This document shows positions 61,754-64,000 of a stretch of 64,000 nucleotides of DNA, piece after piece (the first letter of the stretch is position 1; each line of letters opens with the position of its first letter). Origin of the DNA: Escherichia fergusonii ATCC 35469 (GTDB lineage Bacteria; Pseudomonadota; Gammaproteobacteria; Enterobacterales; Enterobacteriaceae); contig NC_011740.1 of NCBI RefSeq assembly GCF_000026225.1, positions 806,001 through 870,000 of the forward strand, written 5' to 3'. Made by a program: the position numbers and the translations under genes. The notes below the pieces were generated by a model. The model did not search any database. It was not told where the DNA came from and saw nothing but the letters and a program-made list of their open reading frames with translations.

Positions 61754-63271
61754 ATGTGCGGTATTGTCGGTATCGCCGGTGTTATGCCGGTTAACCAGTC
61801 GATTTATGATGCCTTAACGGTGCTTCAGCATCGCGGTCAGGATGCCGCCGGCATCATCACCATTGATGCCAATAACTGCTTCCGTTTGCGTAAAGCGAAC
61901 GGGCTGGTGAGCGATGTATTTGAAGCTCGCCATATGCAGCGTTTGCAGGGCAATATGGGCATTGGTCATGTGCGTTACCCCACGGCTGGTAGCTCCAGCG
62001 CCTCTGAAGCGCAGCCGTTTTACGTTAACTCCCCGTATGGCATTACTCTTGCCCACAACGGCAATCTGACCAACGCTCACGAGTTGCGTAAAAAACTGTT
62101 TGAAGAAAAACGCCGCCACATCAACACCACTTCCGACTCGGAAATTCTGCTTAATATCTTCGCCAGCGAGCTGGACAACTTCCGCCACTACCCACTGGAA
62201 GCCGACAACATCTTCGCCGCCATCGCCGCTACAAACCGCTTAATCCGCGGTGCGTATGCCTGTGTGGCGATGATTATCGGCCACGGTATGGTTGCTTTCC
62301 GCGATCCTAACGGTATTCGTCCGCTGGTACTGGGGAAACGTGATATTGACGAGAACCGCACAGAATATATGGTCGCTTCCGAAAGCGTTGCGCTCGATAC
62401 GCTGGGCTTTGAGTTCCTGCGTGATGTCGCCCCAGGCGAGGCGATTTACATCACTGAAGAAGGGCAGTTGTTTACCCGTCAGTGCGCTGACAACCCGGTC
62501 AGCAATCCGTGCCTGTTCGAGTATGTTTACTTTGCCCGACCAGACTCGTTCATCGACAAAATTTCCGTTTACAGCGCGCGTGTGAATATGGGCACCAAGC
62601 TGGGCGAGAAAATTGCTCGCGAATGGGAAGATCTGGATATCGACGTGGTGATCCCAATTCCGGAAACCTCTTGTGATATCGCGCTGGAAATTGCTCGTAT
62701 TCTGGGCAAACCGTACCGCCAGGGCTTTGTGAAAAACCGCTATGTTGGCCGCACCTTCATTATGCCGGGTCAGCAGCTGCGTCGTAAGTCCGTGCGCCGT
62801 AAACTGAACGCCAACCGCGCTGAATTCCGTGATAAAAACGTCCTGCTGGTCGACGACTCCATCGTCCGTGGCACCACTTCTGAGCAGATTATCGAGATGG
62901 CGCGTGAAGCCGGAGCGAAGAAAGTTTACCTCGCTTCTGCGGCACCGGAAATTCGCTTCCCGAACGTTTACGGGATTGATATGCCAAGCGCCACGGAGCT
63001 TATCGCCCACGGTCGTGAAGTGGATGAAATTCGCCAGATCATCGGTGCTGATGGTTTGATTTTCCAGGATCTGAATGATCTGATCGAAGCTGTTCGCGCT
63101 GAAAACCCGGATATCCAGCAGTTTGAATGCTCGGTGTTCAACGGCGTTTACGTCACCAAAGATGTTGATCAGGGCTACCTCGATTTCCTTGATACTTTAC
63201 GTAATGACGACGCCAAAGCCGTGCAACGTCAGAACGAAGTGGAAAATCTCGAAATGCATAACGAAGGATAA
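61754..63271 (+). CDS. purF: amidophosphoribosyltransferase PurF
   Basis: This 505-aa enzyme is the first committed step of purine synthesis. The N-terminal glutaminase nucleophile is Cys2 after Met removal (MCGIVGIAG). The C-terminal phosphoribosyltransferase motif is VLLVDDSIVRGTTS near residue 365. GAGG precedes the ATG. Confidence 0.98.
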   Translation: MCGIVGIAGVMPVNQSIYDALTVLQHRGQDAAGIITIDANNCFRLRKANGLVSDVFEARHMQRLQGNMGIGHVRYPTAGSSSASEAQPFYVNSPYGITLAHNGNLTNAHELRKKLFEEKRRHINTTSDSEILLNIFASELDNFRHYPLEADNIFAAIAATNRLIRGAYACVAMIIGHGMVAFRDPNGIRPLVLGKRDIDENRTEYMVASESVALDTLGFEFLRDVAPGEAIYITEEGQLFTRQCADNPVSNPCLFEYVYFARPDSFIDKISVYSARVNMGTKLGEKIAREWEDLDIDVVIPIPETSCDIALEIARILGKPYRQGFVKNRYVGRTFIMPGQQLRRKSVRRKLNANRAEFRDKNVLLVDDSIVRGTTSEQIIEMAREAGAKKVYLASAAPEIRFPNVYGIDMPSATELIAHGREVDEIRQIIGADGLIFQDLNDLIEAVRAENPDIQQFECSVFNGVYVTKDVDQGYLDFLDTLRNDDAKAVQRQNEVENLEMHNEG

Positions 63272-63365
63272 TGACTTCGCTCAGGGTGCCGGTCTGGCAC
63301 CCTGACTTGCAACTCCTGCCGAAATCCTGCAAAGTCTGCCTGCAAGTCTGACAGGGCAACTATTT

Positions 63366-63935
63366 ATGAAACGACTCATTGTGGGCATCAGCGGTGCCAG
63401 CGGCGCGATTTATGGCGTGCGTTTATTACAGGTTCTGCGCGATGTCACAGATATCGAAACGCATCTGGTAATGAGCCAGGCGGCGCGCCAGACCTTATCC
63501 CTTGAAACGGATTTCTCCCTGCGTGATGTGCAGGCATTAGCCGATGTCACGCACGATGCGCGCGATATTGCCGCCAGCATCTCTTCCGGTTCTTTCCAGA
63601 CGTTGGGGATGGTGATTTTACCCTGTTCAATCAAAACCCTGTCCGGCATTGTGCATAGCTATACGGATGGCTTACTGACCCGTGCAGCAGACGTGGTGCT
63701 GAAAGAGCGTCGCCCTCTGGTGCTCTGCGTACGTGAAACACCGCTGCACTTAGGCCACCTGCGTTTAATGACTCAGGCGGCGGAAATCGGTGCGGTAATT
63801 ATGCCTCCCGTTCCGGCATTTTATCATCGCCCACAATCCCTTGATGATGTGATAAATCAGACGGTTAACCGTGTTCTTGACCAGTTTGCGATAAATCTAC
63901 CCGAAGATCTCTTTGCCCGCTGGCAGGGCGCATAA
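63366..63935 (+). CDS. ubiX: flavin prenyltransferase UbiX
   Basis: This 189-aa flavoprotein makes prenylated FMN for the decarboxylase UbiD in ubiquinone synthesis. The flavin-binding signature is GISGASGAIYGVRLL at residues 7-21, with the family motifs VILPCSIKTLSGI and RETPLHLGHLRLM. It lies 94 bases after purF. Confidence 0.97.
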   Translation: MKRLIVGISGASGAIYGVRLLQVLRDVTDIETHLVMSQAARQTLSLETDFSLRDVQALADVTHDARDIAASISSGSFQTLGMVILPCSIKTLSGIVHSYTDGLLTRAADVVLKERRPLVLCVRETPLHLGHLRLMTQAAEIGAVIMPPVPAFYHRPQSLDDVINQTVNRVLDQFAINLPEDLFARWQGA

Positions 63936-63943
63936 CTCCACTG

Positions 63944-63966
63944 TTGCCCTGTTTCAGGGCAATTTT
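63944..63966 (+). terminator. ubiX terminator
   Basis: Stem ttgccctg / cagggcaa with loop ttt, followed by tttt. It would end the cvpA-purF-ubiX unit. Confidence 0.9.
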
Positions 63967-64000
63967 GCAACCGCGATCAAATCCTCAACATTTTGTTCCT

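Noticed and set aside
1..64000. CRISPR array, insertion sequence or rRNA
   Set aside because: No regularly spaced repeat array, no transposase gene with terminal repeats and no rRNA sequence was seen. The only RNA gene found is argW.

Overview
The window is an Escherichia chromosome. Gene order and most proteins match the E. coli backbone from ypdA to ubiX (the region clockwise of argW, read in reverse of the usual map at its left end). Several backbone proteins (LpxP, YfdC, FadL, FadJ, SixA, YfcJ, Flk) look clearly more divergent from what I remember of K-12 than their neighbours (AlaC, FolC, CvpA, PurF). The strain is therefore either a divergent E. coli lineage, a close relative such as a cryptic clade, or a recombinant mosaic. 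I cannot decide this without alignments.

Layout. (1) 1-4750: ypdA (partial), alaC, ypdK, lpxP, yfdY. (2) 4785-15855: a GC-richer accessory block. It holds a divergent ACS-family transporter, a MarR regulator, and an uninterrupted run iacH-A-B-I-C-D-E-F-G plus an MHS-family transporter. I read this as a complete indole-3-acetic acid (IAA, auxin) catabolic cluster. (3) 16017-27205: a P4-type satellite prophage integrated in the tRNA-Arg gene argW and bounded by a 16-bp direct repeat. It has an integrase, an AlpA/Vis-like regulator, an early operon ending in the alpha primase-helicase, an iteron cluster beside alpha, and a late operon (sid, psu, delta) behind two TGT-N12-ACA activator sites. Two AT-rich cargo genes sit at its ends: a 487-aa SEC-C protein and a 293-aa unknown. 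(4) 27333-35879: yfdC, mlaA, fadL, yfcZ, fadIJ, sixA, with FadR sites at fadL and fadI. (5) 36448-42881: the yfcVUSRQPO chaperone-usher fimbrial operon with an intact usher. (6) 42936-64000: smrB, prmB-aroC-mepA-yfcA-epmC-yfcL, mnmC, fabB, yfcJ, flk, pdxB-usg-truA-dedA-accD, folC-dedD-cvpA-purF-ubiX.

In K-12 the argW-to-yfdY interval carries prophage CPS-53, dsdCXA, emrKY, evgAS and the oxalate/acid genes yfdX-frc-oxc-yfdVE. None of these is here; the iac block and the satellite occupy the whole interval. The iac enzymes form one pathway: an acyl-CoA-dehydrogenase-fold flavin monooxygenase (IacA) with its flavin reductase (IacG), an SDR (IacE), a Rieske dioxygenase (IacC/D) with its reductase (IacF), an amidase-fold hydrolase (IacH) and two small accessory proteins (IacB, IacI). 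In other bacteria the end product is catechol, and no catechol-cleavage gene lies in this window. The satellite most likely depends on a P2-like helper phage. The gene next to its late operon occupies the position where P4-like satellites often carry antiphage cargo.
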